Positions 35,353 to 46,946 of a stretch of DNA of 64,000 bases are shown piece after piece. A program made the position numbers and the translations under genes. The stretch covers positions 174,334,501 through 174,398,500 of the forward strand of contig CM065809.1 in NCBI GenBank assembly GCA_033398695.1, written 5' to 3'. This DNA is from Orobanche coerulescens. Its lineage: Eukaryota > Streptophyta > Magnoliopsida > Lamiales > Orobanchaceae. Numbering within the stretch: the stretch's first letter is position 1; each line of letters begins with the position of its first letter. The notes below the pieces were generated by a model, which was not told the DNA's origin, did no database searches, and worked only from the letters and a program-made list of their open reading frames with translations.

Positions 35353-36860
35353 TTGAAGGCGGAGGATGGTGGAGTCGAGTTTTCATCGATTCCAGTCGTT
35401 AGTGAGTTTCCTGATGTATTTCCTGACGAGTTACCGGGTATGCCACTGGATCGTGAGGTTGAGTTTGCTATAGAGTTAGAGTCGGGCGCGGCTCCGATTT
35501 CGAAGGCGCCATATCGCATGGCACCTTTAGAGATGTCCGAGTTGAAGAAGCAATTAAGTGAGCTTCTTGAGTCAGGGTATGTCCGACCGAGCGCCTCGTC
35601 TTGGGGCGCACCGGTCCTGTTTGTGCGGAAGAAGGATGGTTCACTGCGTTTGTATATCGACTATCGCGAACTAAACAAGGTGACCATCAAGAACAAGTAT
35701 CCTTTGCCGAGGATTGATGACTTGTTCGATCAGTTACAGGGAGCGGCGGTGTTCTGGAAAATTGATTTGAGATCGGGGTACTATCAGCTCCGGGTGAGGG
35801 AGTCCGATGTGCCGAAAACAGATTTTTAGACAAGATACGAACATTATGAGTTTGTAGTTATGCCTTTCGGGTTAACTAATGTGCCGGCGGTGTTCATGCA
35901 GTTGATGAACAAAGTCTTTATCGAGTATTTGGATAACTGTGTCGTCGTCTTCATTGACGATATTCTTATTTATTCTAGGAACGAGGAAGAGCATGCCCAT
36001 CATTTGCGGATAGTGTTAGACATTTTGAGGACCGAGCAACTCTATGCGAAGTTCTCGAAATGTGAATTTTGGCTGAAGGAAGTGATGTTTTTGGGTCACG
36101 TGATTTCAGCCGAGGGAGTTCGAGTGGATCCGCAGAAGATTGAGGCGGTGTTGGATTGGGCACCACCCAAAATGTGAAAGAAGTTCGTAGTTTCTTGACT
36201 TTGGCTAGATACTATCGTAGGTTCGTCGAGGGTTTCTCGAAACTAGCTCGACCACTTACACAGTTGCTCCAAAATTCCGAGAAGTTCGTCTGGAATGACG
36301 AGAGATAGTCGAGTTTTGAGGAACTAAAGAGGCATTTGACTTCAGCCCCGGTTTTAACATTACCGTGTGGTAACGAATGTTTTGCTATGTATAGTGATGC
36401 TTCGGGTCAGGGTCTTGGGTGCGTATTGATGCAGCACGGCAAGACCATTACCTATGCGTCGAGACAGTTGAGGCCATATGAGCTTAACTACCCTACTCAC
36501 GATTTGGATCTAGCGGCAGTTGTTTTTGCGCTCAAAACTTGGCGTCACTATCTTTTCGGTTCTGCATGTCAGATTTTTACCGATCATAAAAGTCTGAAGT
36601 ACATATTTACTCAGCGGGAGTTGAATATGAGGCAGAGGAGGTGGTTAGAGTTGATTAAGGATTATGACCTCGAAATCCTTTATCATCCGGGCAAGGCGAA
36701 CGTCGTGGCCGACGCCTTGAGTCGGAAACCGGTTGCGTTGCGAACGCTTGAGATCCTTACGTCTCAGTCTGAGCTTCAGAGAGTTTTGATCGAGTTAGAT
36801 GTTGAGGTTTTGTTGCCTGGAGCTGTCGGACAACTTTGTACTTTCGTCGTCTTTGATTGA
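35353..36860 (+). pseudogene. Element B reverse transcriptase and RNase H
   Basis: RT runs from [21 protein letters not shown] to the catalytic FIDDIL, which is intact, unlike in A. TAG at 35827 replaces a Gln codon; a one-base shift at about 36172 separates the thumb region; TAG at 36307 replaces another Gln. From 36336 RNase H is open ([42 protein letters not shown]), followed by the conserved [18 protein letters not shown] and [10 protein letters not shown], ending at 36858 by a frameshift into integrase. Confidence 0.88.
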
Positions 36861-38340
36861 CGAAATTAAGCTGAAGCAGTTGGAGGATCCGATGATTACT
36901 CAAATCCGAGAGAACGTTCTTAAGGGAAAGTCTCCTAGGTTTGTGATTCACGAGGATGGTGTTTTGAGGTTCCAGAGTCGGCTTTGTGTACCGAACGACT
37001 CAGAGTTGAGACAAAGTATTTTGCGTGAGGCTCATGCTACACCTTACTCCGTTCATCTTGGTTCGAGTAAAATGTACAAGGACTTGAGAAGGAATTTCTG
37101 GTGGAATGATATGAAGGAGGAGGTCGCGCAGTTTGTAGCGAGATGTCTGACTTGTGAGCAGGTCAAAATCGAGCATCAGCGACCGGCCAGGTTATTGCAG
37201 TCACTTCCCATTCTGGAATGGAAATGGGAAGATATATCGATGGATTTCATTACGAGTTTACCGAGATCGAGGTCGGGCATGAATATGGTCTGGGTGATTG
37301 TTGATCGTCTGACCAAGTCAGCATATTTTCTGGGCATCAAGGACACTTGGGGCCCGGAGAAGTTGGCTCGTGTGTTTATCGCGCAGATTGTGAGGCTTCA
37401 CGGTACTTCGAAGTCTATTGTTTCGGATCGTGATGGCCGTTTTGTATCGCACTTTTGGCAGGCGATGCATAAGGCGTTGGGTACTCGTTTGCATTTGAGT
37501 ACCTCTTTTCATCCTCAGTCAGATGGACAGTCGGAACGCACTATCCAGACGTTCGAGGATATGTTGCGTGCTTGTGCTCTCGATTGGAGCAGTGACTGGG
37601 AGGAGCATTTGCCATTGATCGAATTCACGTACAACAATAGTTGGCACGCGTCGATTCGGATGGCACCATATGAGGCACTTTATGGGCGGCGTTGTCGATC
37701 ACCGATTTGTTGGAATGAGGCGTCTGATATGGTCGGGACCGAGCCGGATATCGTCCTAGAGACGAGGCTGAAGATAGAATTAATTCGGGAATGGATGTTG
37801 ACTGCCCAGAGTCGACAGAAGTCATATGTCGATGTCCGTCGTCGACCTTTGGAATTTGAGGTGGGAGACCACGTTTTGCTAAAGGTGTCGCTGACGAGGG
37901 GAGTTTTCCGTTTTGGGAAAAATGGGAAGTTGAGTCCGAGATTTATTGGACCCTTCGAGATTCTCGAGCGAGTCGGTGGGTTGGCATACCGTTTGGCGTT
38001 ACCCCCGGTTTTGAGCCATGTTCATAGTGTTTTTCACGTTTCCCAACTGAGGAAATATGTCCCGAATCCTAGCCACGTCATCGATTATGGTGAGATGACG
38101 TCCTTTGAAGATTTTGAGGAACGTCCTTTAAAGATTTTGGAGCATCGTCCTTTGAGGAACGTCCCGAGGATATTACTTTTGAGGAACGTCCTTTGAAGAT
38201 TTTGGAGCATCGTGAGAAGCGACTGAGGCATAAGACCATCTCTTTGGTCAAGGTGCAGTGGTTGAGACATGGTGTTGAGGAGGCAACTTGGGAAATCGAG
38301 GATAACATGCGTGCTAGGTACCCTGAGTTATTTGTTTCTT
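36799..38340 (+). pseudogene. Element B integrase with duplicated chromodomain start
   Basis: Open from 36799 to 38196. The zinc region ends CLTCEQ; the catalytic Asp (SMDFI), Asp (SDRDGRF) and Glu (QSERTIQ) are all present, as are the GPFEILERV and HVHSVFHVSQLRKYV segments. The chromodomain start EERPLKILEH occurs at 38117-38146 and again at 38184-38213 because of a short duplication of about 70 bp, which shifts the frame. The rest (KVQWLRHG, EEATWEIE, RYPELF) follows in the next frame to TAA at about 38340. This integrase is the best preserved gypsy integrase in the window. Confidence 0.88.
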
Positions 38341-38377
38341 AAGTTTCGGGACGAAACTTATTTTTAGAGGGGTAGAA
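38341..38377 (+). promoter_or_regulatory. Stem-loop and polypurine tract of element B
   Basis: AAGTTTCG/CGAAACTT at 38341-38359, then AGAGGGGTAGAA next to the LTR. Confidence 0.8.
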
Positions 38378-40543
38378 TGTAATATTCGCATTTTTTCTTT
38401 TCTCGGTATTTTTATTTTTCGGTGTATTTTTCACTGTAGCGACCCTCGTGTATCTTTCAGTGTATTTCCTCCGTCATCTTTTGATTTGATTCTCGTAATT
38501 GTTATGCGGAACCGTCGTTTCGGGGTTGCCGTGGATCTATTCTATGTTATTATACGTTTTGAGATGTTTCGTTTGATGTTTCGTTCATATTCCGGTGTTT
38601 CGGACCGTTTATATTCCGTACCTAGTGCGCGCTATCTTTTCTGCATAGCGCACGCTAGAGGTCCCTTAGTAGCGCACGCTACGTCTACTTAAATGGCGCG
38701 CTAGCTAGCGATACAGGAGTGGCGCTTTGTTTCGACCCTGCGGACTAACAGATTAGCGTACGCTACGTTGTCTAGCGCACGCTAATGTCGGGGGACTAGC
38801 GCACGTTAAGTTGTCCGGTAGCGTGCGCTAGCGTGACTGTCCAGTACTGGACAGTTTGCTACTGGACTTGGTCAGGTGCCCAGGTAGCGCACGCTACGTT
38901 TGTACGATAGCGTGCATTAACGGGTCAGGTGAGTATTGGGCAGTTAGCTTCTAGACTCGGCTGATGTCCAGGTAGCGCACGCCATGACCGATAGCGCGCG
39001 CTACCGCGAGGCTATTAGCGCACGCTACGTTCTGGGTAGCGCACGCTAACGGCCCAGTAATCTAGTTACTGGACTGGGACATTAACTCATGGACCGGAGT
39101 TTTATCCCGTTAGCGCACGCTAACTTTGGGTGTTAGTGCGCGCTAACACTCCCTGGCTATATAAACTAGGGAGTTGACCCAGATGAACGCATTATTCTCA
39201 TTTCTTTCCCCCTCCGCAGCGTTAGCAATTCCAGGCGATTTTCTTGGCGATTTCTTCCTCTAATCATCTCAACCATCATCTTCTTTGAGTTCTTAGTGTA
39301 TAATAAAAACATCAACACGTATCTTTCATCTTAATCCAAGGTAAATCTCTTAGAACCCTACTTTTGGATAAATTGGGGGTTTTGGGATTTTCGTCCGATT
39401 CGTTCTGTTTTGTTGGTTAATCCATGATGAATATAATTAATCTTGTTGATATCATTAGTTTTCCTACGGATTCATGGTATATTTTCATGGTTTTGCGAAA
39501 TCGAGAGGGTTTGGTTGTGGTCCGCCCTCGTTGTTATTTTTGTACGAATATACATGAATCGTAGGCGGGTTTTCGGGTGTATTCCATTTCCGTATTCGTC
39601 TAGAGTTGGTTGTGATTATGTTCTTCGAATCGTTAGGTTCGGTTCCGTTGGTTCATAGCGTTCGTCGGTGATTTTCCTTTCCGTTCGTTGCGTCGTCAAT
39701 TATTCAAGGCAAGTAATTCTTGGAAACCTTTATGCTTAACGTGAAATGGTAATGTATATTGTGTGTGCTTTACTCACCTCGGGAGGGTCCGACGGGGCCT
39801 CGGGGGAATCTATGGCTTCGTCCTGGATTCATGAGTTTGTTTCACGGCCATCCCGAGAGGGTCCTTATAGGCCTCGGGTGGGATTCGTGGCTTCGTCCCG
39901 GTCCTAGGTGACGTTTAGTGCTTGATTTGTTTTTATGAATGTGGCCAGCCCGGGAGGGTCCTTAGAGGCCTCGGGTGGGATTTGTGGCTTCGTCCTGGTC
40001 CTAGGCAAATGTGATTGACTGTTTGTTTTCCGGAAAAGACATGTCTGGTTTTGGTTTTCGAAATGTATTGGTGCATTGTACTATGAAATGTGTAAGCGAT
40101 TGGTTTGCCTTGATTACTTGTACTAGCGTAATTGCTAACCCCTTTGGGGACCCGTCGTGGGGAAATTCTTGTTATGGATTTCAGGTTATCATCATCCGGA
40201 TGAGCGAGCGCTGGGACAATACGAGGATGCTGGCCAGGGTCGTTGACATGTGCATTGAATCTTTTCATTTCCGTTTATTTCCATTCGATATGGTTGTTGT
40301 CTACTTTTAAACTTATAGATTGTACTCGCGAGTACTTAGGCTTTTCTCTTCGGATTATGTTTTGTATTCGTGGAAGTTATTTATTTTGCCATTGTTGATT
40401 TTCCGCCGGTTGTACCGGGCGTGTTATTTGATTTCCGACTGGACAATACGTGTTTCTACTGTGTATATTGTGTCTAGCCTGGTGGGTCCCATGTAGGGGT
40501 CCACGGCACTGCAATACACCTTGAATATCTCGGGGGTGTTACA
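38378..40543 (+). repeat. 3' LTR of element B
   Basis: 2166 bp, TGTAATATTC to GTGTTACA. Palindrome array 38625-39148; TATATAAA 39158-39165 in near-perfect arms; AAG-GTAAAT at 39340/39341; GGGAGGGTCC repeats 39780-40005; CTAAC 40135-40139; TTTCAG-GT at 40179-40186. Solo LTR C follows without a gap. Confidence 0.92.
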
Positions 40544-42936
40544 TGTAATGCCCGATTAAATGGTGTATTTACCTTGTACTCGACCTTTTATTATTTCGAC
40601 TTCGTGATGCTATAAATCGTAGATTGGTTTCCCGTATTTGTGCCCTTATGTTTTTATATATATCTTCAAGCATTGCATGCATGATTCTGCATGTACTAAC
40701 GTACGTTAACAGACGTTCATAACGTACGCTAAGGATGCAGTGTTACGTACGTTATCTGATGTTCTTAACGTACGTAAGCTAAGTCAACTTGGGTTCGGAT
40801 AAGGGTCGGCTTGTGGGGGCCGAAGAGAGGGCCGGGGAAGATTCGTGTGATTCCCGCATGAACCTGGACATAGGTGTTACGTACGCTATGGTTCATGTGT
40901 TACGTACGCTATAGACATGAATATTACGTACGTAAACCCCGAATGATTACATACGTAAGGAAATGGCAAAATCAGGCCAGTGAATTCTGGTCAGACGATT
41001 ACGTACGCTAAACCTAGGGTATAACGTACGTTAAGCTTGTTACGTACGTAAGGGTGATTGTATAACGTACGTAACGTCCAGAAATCTATTTATAGAACCC
41101 GATCCTCATTTCATTTCCCAATTTTGCTTTGGCCGATTTTTGTGCTCTTGAGACTATCCTTCACCTCATATCCCCCATATCATCATCTACCTCCGATTTT
41201 TTGGAAGCTTAGACCGGGTGAGTTGGTGATCAAGCTTCCGGTGAAGAGTTTATTGAAGATTTTCTTATTCTTACATCTCTTAAGGTATGTTACGATTCAC
41301 CAAGCTAAAGTTTACATTCTTAGCTATACTTTGAGCTTGTTTTGGAAATCATTGGACTAGATAATGATCTTTTGAGTCCAGTACCATGTTTTGAAGTTTA
41401 GAACCCGATTATACCTTGTCTTTCTTTCATTACGTAGAGCCTTGATTTAGCCTCGGTGGATGAAAACCTTAACTTGTAGCATCCTTAATTCGTGGGAGTA
41501 ATAAGCATGATTTCAGTTATATTCTCTGATCCCTTTTTATGTTCCATTGGAGAAATTCATATATGTTAGAAGAAATTGTTATGACAATGTCCTCCATGTT
41601 ATTGAGGTAATATATATATCGACCAGGTCCTTGAACTTAAACTGAATCACCGTAGTGTCGTTTTCCTTGCGTAATATTTAAGCATGCTTGTAGTCTTGAG
41701 TAATATTGGGGGTCGAATCATCATAGCCGATCATATGGGGATTTGACATTCATTTCCTTATTTAACACGAAACCCTCAACACCTTGTGAAACAATGAACT
41801 TTTAAACAACGGTACTTCATATTCGAAATGATCGTTCAGCCTTTATAGAGTGCCTTATCGTTCCCGGTTCAGTTCTTACTTAGTGTTCTAACCGTGAACC
41901 AACCTAGAGTCACTACTTTACGATCTTAATATTGGTATTCGGTGAGCGTATGTTAGAATCGAGTGGTATGTTAAGTTCCTTGTATCTCTTTTTGACAAGG
42001 TGCGAGCCTTGCATAGGGGTCGATCGTGGGGCGGTGACATACGGACGCGTGACGTTTGTTGGAGTATTTCATTCTTGCCATTTCCGAGGCAAGTATCATA
42101 TGTCGAGTTCGACTTATATTGAAACTTTGATCATGCTTGTGGTTTTGTTCATGTTGTTGAATATGAGATGTATTTCTGAAATTTCTAGTGGTATTCGTTG
42201 CTATTTGTTCGTATTGATGAACATATTGAAATGCATATATGTATGCATAGTTGATTGATTTATGATATAAATGATCCGAGGGGATCATGAGGATCTATGC
42301 TGAGGGCGCTGGATCGAATGTCCACCATGCTTTGGTCCGACGGGATCATCATGGGGATCTATCTTTGAGGCTGGATCATTTGGGACGGGTTTTCCACCAT
42401 GCGTTGGTCCGACGGGATCATCATGGGGATCTATACCAAGGGCGCTGGATCGCTGGATTACCCTGCACTATGTTGATGGAATCGTGAGGATTCGCATCGT
42501 TGGATTCCGATGACGGAAGTCCGTTTTGCTTGTTTATGATGCATAGATGATTTATGTATTATGATACTTGTACTAGCATGGTTTTGCTAACCCCTTCGGG
42601 GGTGGACATTGTTTTGATGTTCAGGTAGCCGAGGAGCGGGGAAGCAACCACAGTTCCGACAGGACGATGAAATGGCTCAGTGATGTGGTCGAGGTTTATT
42701 TTGTTTTTGGGATTTGTCTTCTTGGTTTATCTTAGTACTCGAGTACGTGTGTTTTAATAATTTCATGTTTGATATGGTTGTAAAAGTTAACTCTTTGGAT
42801 CAGTTGAATAAGTTCTATGTTTTGAACTTCAGTTGTACAGCTGGGTTATATTTACTTTTCTTTTAATTAGCCTTGTAAATCCTTACTTAAAGGGTTTACG
42901 GCGCTGTAATTATTCCGAATATCTCGGGGTGTTACA
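40544..42936 (+). repeat. Solo LTR C of a Ty3/gypsy family
   Basis: 2393 bp, TGTAATGCCC to GTGTTACA, flanked by perfect TTACA duplications at 40539-40543 and 42937-42941. No primer site, gene or second LTR is attached, so it is the product of recombination between two LTRs of one insertion. The left duplication is the last five bases of LTR B. It shares the splice-like block with T, A, B and D but has an ACGTACGT array like the copia elements. Confidence 0.92.
40690..41094 (+). promoter_or_regulatory. Solo LTR C promoter: ACGTACGT array and TATA box
   Basis: Seven exact ACGTACGT palindromes and five variants (mostly ACGTACGC) between 40698 and 41072, then TATTTATA at 41087-41094 within TCTATTTATAGA. 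AAG-GTATGT at 41284/41285 is a strong 5' splice-site match. Confidence 0.65.
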
Positions 42937-42941
42937 TTACA

Positions 42942-43102
42942 CATATTATGTATATGATGTTTTCTTATAAATATACACTGGTGTGATGGTTACGACTTAA
43001 GAGTAAAATTATTCATGGAGATGATCTATAACCCGAATGTATTTCATCAGTCTCCTTTCCGTTTCAAGTTTCGAGGACGAAACTTCTTGTTGGGGGGAAG
43101 GG
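42942..43102 (+). other. 3' end of the internal region of element D, with purine tract
   Basis: Ends with AAGTTTCG/CGAAACTT arms (43066-43085) and the tract TTGGGGGGAAGGG before an LTR start TGTGATACCCC, the same order as in A, B and T. No protein is recognisable in this short piece. Confidence 0.65.
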
Positions 43103-45391
43103 TGTGATACCCCGTAGCAAATAAACCGGGTGATTTTATATTTTGTGAATCGTCTAATAAATTCGGTTATCGTGTTGGAGTTAAGAGCTATATCACCCCG
43201 TGTTGTTTAGAATAACAAACTTGAATTTTTGTAATTTCATAATATTGCTATATATTTTTTTATATATAATGTTTTGTATGTTACCGCCGTATCAACATTT
43301 CTTGGAATGAGATAAAACTAATAACCCGGATAATTATAATAGTATATATATATATAGATGAAACCGCCTCACAAATAAAAAGAAAAAAAATAGAAAAAGA
43401 GGATAAGAGAGGAGTCGGGAGAGGGCTGGAAGCAAACAAAAAAAAAAGAGAAAAGGGAGAGAAGGAGCAGGAGAGAAGAAAAGGAAACGAGAGAAGGGTT
43501 CGTCACAAAAGAAGATTCCTCCAGTAAAATCTCGCAATCTATATATCGATTTGTTCGTATTGACAAGTAGATCGTGAATATGTATTTAGATTTTCAAACC
43601 GATGTCGGTTTTGTCTGGACGTGGCAAAAAATGGTATTGCCGTCGACTTGACCGTACGGACTCTCCAGTTGTCGGAACTTTGCAAATTTTATAACGTTGC
43701 GAAGCTTTCGTCACAAGGGGCTCGTTTCTGTCCCTATTGCGAAGTTTCGCAGCTGTTTGGTGGGTGGGTGTGCGAGGTGCGTATATGTGTGTGTTACTGT
43801 GTGTGTTACGTGTGTGTATTTTGTGCTTGTGCCATGTGTGTGTGTGGTGGGTGGTGTGTGTTTGTGTTCTGTTGTGTGTGTATATGAGTGCGTGTGTGTG
43901 TATGTGTGTGTGTTTATGTGTGCTAGTGTGTGGTGTGTGGTGTGTGTGTGTTCGGTTGTGTGTGTATGTGAGTGTGTATGTGTGTATGTGTGTGTGTGTG
44001 TGTTTGTGTGCGGGTATGTGTGTGTTCGTGTGTGTGAGTGTGTGCGTGTTGTGTGCTAATATGATTTGAGAAGTGGGCATGAGTACGGGCATGCCGAATT
44101 GGGGTATAAGTGTGTTTTTGCGTGTGATAATAGCGTTAGTCGATGTTAAAGAAGCTTCGGGTGAGGTTACGATAGACAGGAGACGTGAAAACGACTATTA
44201 GATAGTCATAGAAAGTTTTGGGGTGGAAAACATAAATTTTGAAAACCCAGGGCTATGCCATTTGAGAATTAGAAATAAAGTTGGACTTGATTGAAGTTTT
44301 CTAAATCTTCAATTTGACCCTAAACTTTAATATTTTCTTGGAAAAGTGTATAACCTTCTTGGTTTCAATCCAAAATGGGTCAAACGAATTTCAAATAGCT
44401 CCTAATTCGAAACACAACATTCGTATACCCCAATAACGCGCAGAGTGTGCCCGTAACTATGTCTCACCCAGACTCGGCTAAATTAGAATGTAGGGTTCTA
44501 ATGAGTATATAAATCTTAATCCGTTAATTATATAATATGATCCGTTTTAGGTTGAAGGTCAAGCTAATCGCTCAGTCTATTTTCCTTGTCAATCGAACCT
44601 TTTCCATTCGATGGAATGCCAGGCAAGTACTTTGATTACGTTTGATGTACTTCATGTGAATGAATATGCGAAAAATGTGTTTTCTGTGAAATGTGGGCAT
44701 ATCAGAAAATGTGATTTCACAAAGTGGTGATTGATTTCTGTGGTTTGTGATATGTGTAATCAGCGGATGTGTGAAGTTGCGAATATTCAGTATCATTGCG
44801 CATTGACATAAAATAATATGTTATAACATGCACTGCGGAGCGGAAAATAATGAATATGTGAAAAATATGGTTGCTGTGAAAAGTGGTAATTTCTGTGGTT
44901 TGTGACATGTGTGATCAGCGGAAATGTGAATTTGCGAATACGCAGTATCATTGCACATTGACATGAAATAATATGTCATAAACATGCATTGCTGAAAGCG
45001 GAAAAATCCAAGTAAGCGACTTGGGTTGGCCAAAAGAGCCGAGCGGAATGGGCCCGTGTGCGTGAGCCATGGCATGCATGAGAATTGCATTGCATTACAC
45101 ATACAATAATGATGATTGTGGTATCGTATTCCAAAATATATATGATGGCACTGTGATGTGGTTGTTTATTCACTTGTGGTACATATTCATGAATCGTTAT
45201 ACTTGCACCGGCTATTTGCTGACCCCTTCTGGGGTGAATATACTTGTTGTGTATTTAGGTGACCTAGGGTTAGTGATTTATTTGTCTTCTGTTTTTGCTG
45301 CTCACGAATGCGATGACCTAGGGTTAGTGATTTACTAGTCTTCTATTAATCACGACCATGACAACCGTGACCTGTCTTCTCATCTGCTGAC
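43103..45391 (+). repeat. LTR of element D, cut on the right by element E
   Basis: Starts TGTGATACCCC after the purine tract. AT-rich TATA region near 43345. A GT-rich microsatellite occupies 43771-44052. CTGAC (45219-45223), CCCC/GGGG and TTTAG-GT (45254-45260) form the splice-like block. A segment with GACCTAGGGTTAGTGATTTA is duplicated (about 45262 and 45314). The usual GTGTTACA end is not reached; E appears to start at about 45392. Confidence 0.6.
43771..44052. repeat. GT/TG-rich microsatellite
   Basis: Irregular TGTG runs with scattered A, C and T, inside LTR D. Long open frames on both strands here (Cys/Val-rich and Thr/His-rich) are composition artefacts. Confidence 0.9.
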
Positions 45392-46946
45392 TGTTCGCTA
45401 TATTTTTAAACAATCCGCAAGTGTACAGAGTAAATGTAGAAAGCGGCGAGCAAGGTCGTATTCCATAGAGCCTAAATATTCGTATTGTACTGAGTACTAG
45501 ATTATAATATTTTCGGTTTTATCTAGACGATCGAAAGGTGAAATGGATGGTTAATGAAATAAAATAAAATGATGACAATAAATTAAAGCAATTGAAAATA
45601 TCCGAATTAAAGCAAATTGTAAGAGTTTAGAAAGGTAGATTCCAAGGCTAGGTTTCCGTTGATTACTAAGTTTAGTCGGGATTGGTTCCAAAAAGTTCTA
45701 AGTGCGTCTCTAAAATGATAATCACAACAATATTCTAAAGTCTCTCTCGAGATGCATAAAAACATAGATTAAACAACCTATAACAACGTCTCCGTCTATT
45801 ATAAATTATCTAACTTCAAAATGTTCATAAGATTAAACATCATCATAGTTCATCACCGATTTCTCAATCTCGTAATTTACTACGTCAAATACTCGAAACC
45901 TATTAATGCCTTATTCTCTCGAATTATGAGCAATTAAGTTTAACATGTAAAAATATTGATAAAGTGTCTAAACATGAATCAAAACCAAGTATTTGATAAA
46001 GAAATCACACTAGATATATATAATCATCAATCCCTCAAAACCATAGCAAATCAACGTACTCCCATGCCCGGAATCTAACGAGTTTAGCCGGACATGGTAA
46101 TGAAAGAAAGATTAATAATCATCATGTTCATGCTAAATAAAACAACAAAATGAATAAAAGATAGAAAGAAGATCAAACTCGGATGGTGTCTTGATTGATC
46201 CCAGTTGAAGCCTTCAAATGTTCTTGAAGTGTTCTTCAAGAATTCCCTTCAAATCTCCTTCTTTTTGGATGAAAAGCTCTCAATCTTGTGTTTTTCTCTC
46301 TCTAATCTTTCCAATAGTCTCTCCAAATCTGAATGTCTTTCAAGTCTAGCCCAAAATCCTTTTTTATAAGGCCAAAAATACCATTTTCCTTGCTCAATTC
46401 TTCCAAAAATATCAAAAAGTGATTTTTCCACCAAAAAGTGACACGGCCTGTGTCAAATGACACGGCCCGTGTCATAGTGCTCTAGAAACATCAATGGTTG
46501 CTGGACAGGGAACTCGACCGTGTCAGCTGACACGGCCGAGCAAGTGACACGGTCGTGTCAAATGACACGGCCCGTGTCATACTCCTCTAAAATCGACACA
46601 ATCGCCTGGACGTGAAACCCGACCGAGTCAATATGGCACGAACAAGCTATTGATACGGCCCATGTCAAATGACACGGCCGAGCCCGTGTTGGTCCGTTTT
46701 GACTCCGTTTTGACTCTTTTTAGGCTCGATCTCTTGTTTCTGCATTGCTTGATATGTATTGGGGTTTGAGACTTCGTTCTTACTTGATTAATGTCCAAAA
46801 AGTACCTATAAAATCAATAAAACCTACCCAAGCGTGATCGAGTCCAATAAACACAATATGAGCACAAACGACACAATTCTACACATTTTAGGATCTTAAA
46901 ACCCGAAAAATCTTTCCAAAAATATGTGTAAAAATGAGTGTTATCA
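45392..46946 (-). repeat. 3' LTR of element E
   Basis: The minus-strand start TGATAACACTC at 46946 follows the purine tract AGTCTGGGGGATTT. The left end is placed at TGTTCGC (45392) by analogy with the LTR of F and is uncertain. Palindromes of GACACGGCCGTGTC type fill 46440-46690, upstream (minus strand) of TTATAAAA near 46365. Confidence 0.75.
46440..46695 (-). promoter_or_regulatory. Element E promoter: GACACGG/CCGTGTC palindrome array
   Basis: At least eight half or full copies of TGACACGGCC(N)CGTGTCA occur in 250 bp. On the minus strand they precede CCTTATAAAAAAGG at about 46360-46373. As in the other LTRs the array is CpG-rich within AT-rich surroundings. Confidence 0.6.

Larger units (their letters stand above)
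32437..40543 (+). mobile_element. Element B: chromodomain Ty3/gypsy element with a fused 5' LTR
   Basis: Pol is clearly homologous to that of element A. The left LTR (32437-34463) lacks about 60 bp at its start and 104 bp at its end; the deletion also removed the primer site, the leader and most of gag. The right LTR (38378-40543) is complete. The element could not replicate because it lacks the primer site. Confidence 0.9.

Noticed and set aside
41058..42487. Frames of 66-108 codons in solo LTR C
   Set aside because: They lie inside a solo LTR, show no domains and overlap regulatory and repeat sequence.
43586..44092. Long open frames on both strands in the GT-rich stretch, Cys/Val-rich one way and Thr/His-rich the other
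   Set aside because: They follow from the TG repeat composition; no start context, domain or complexity supports a protein.
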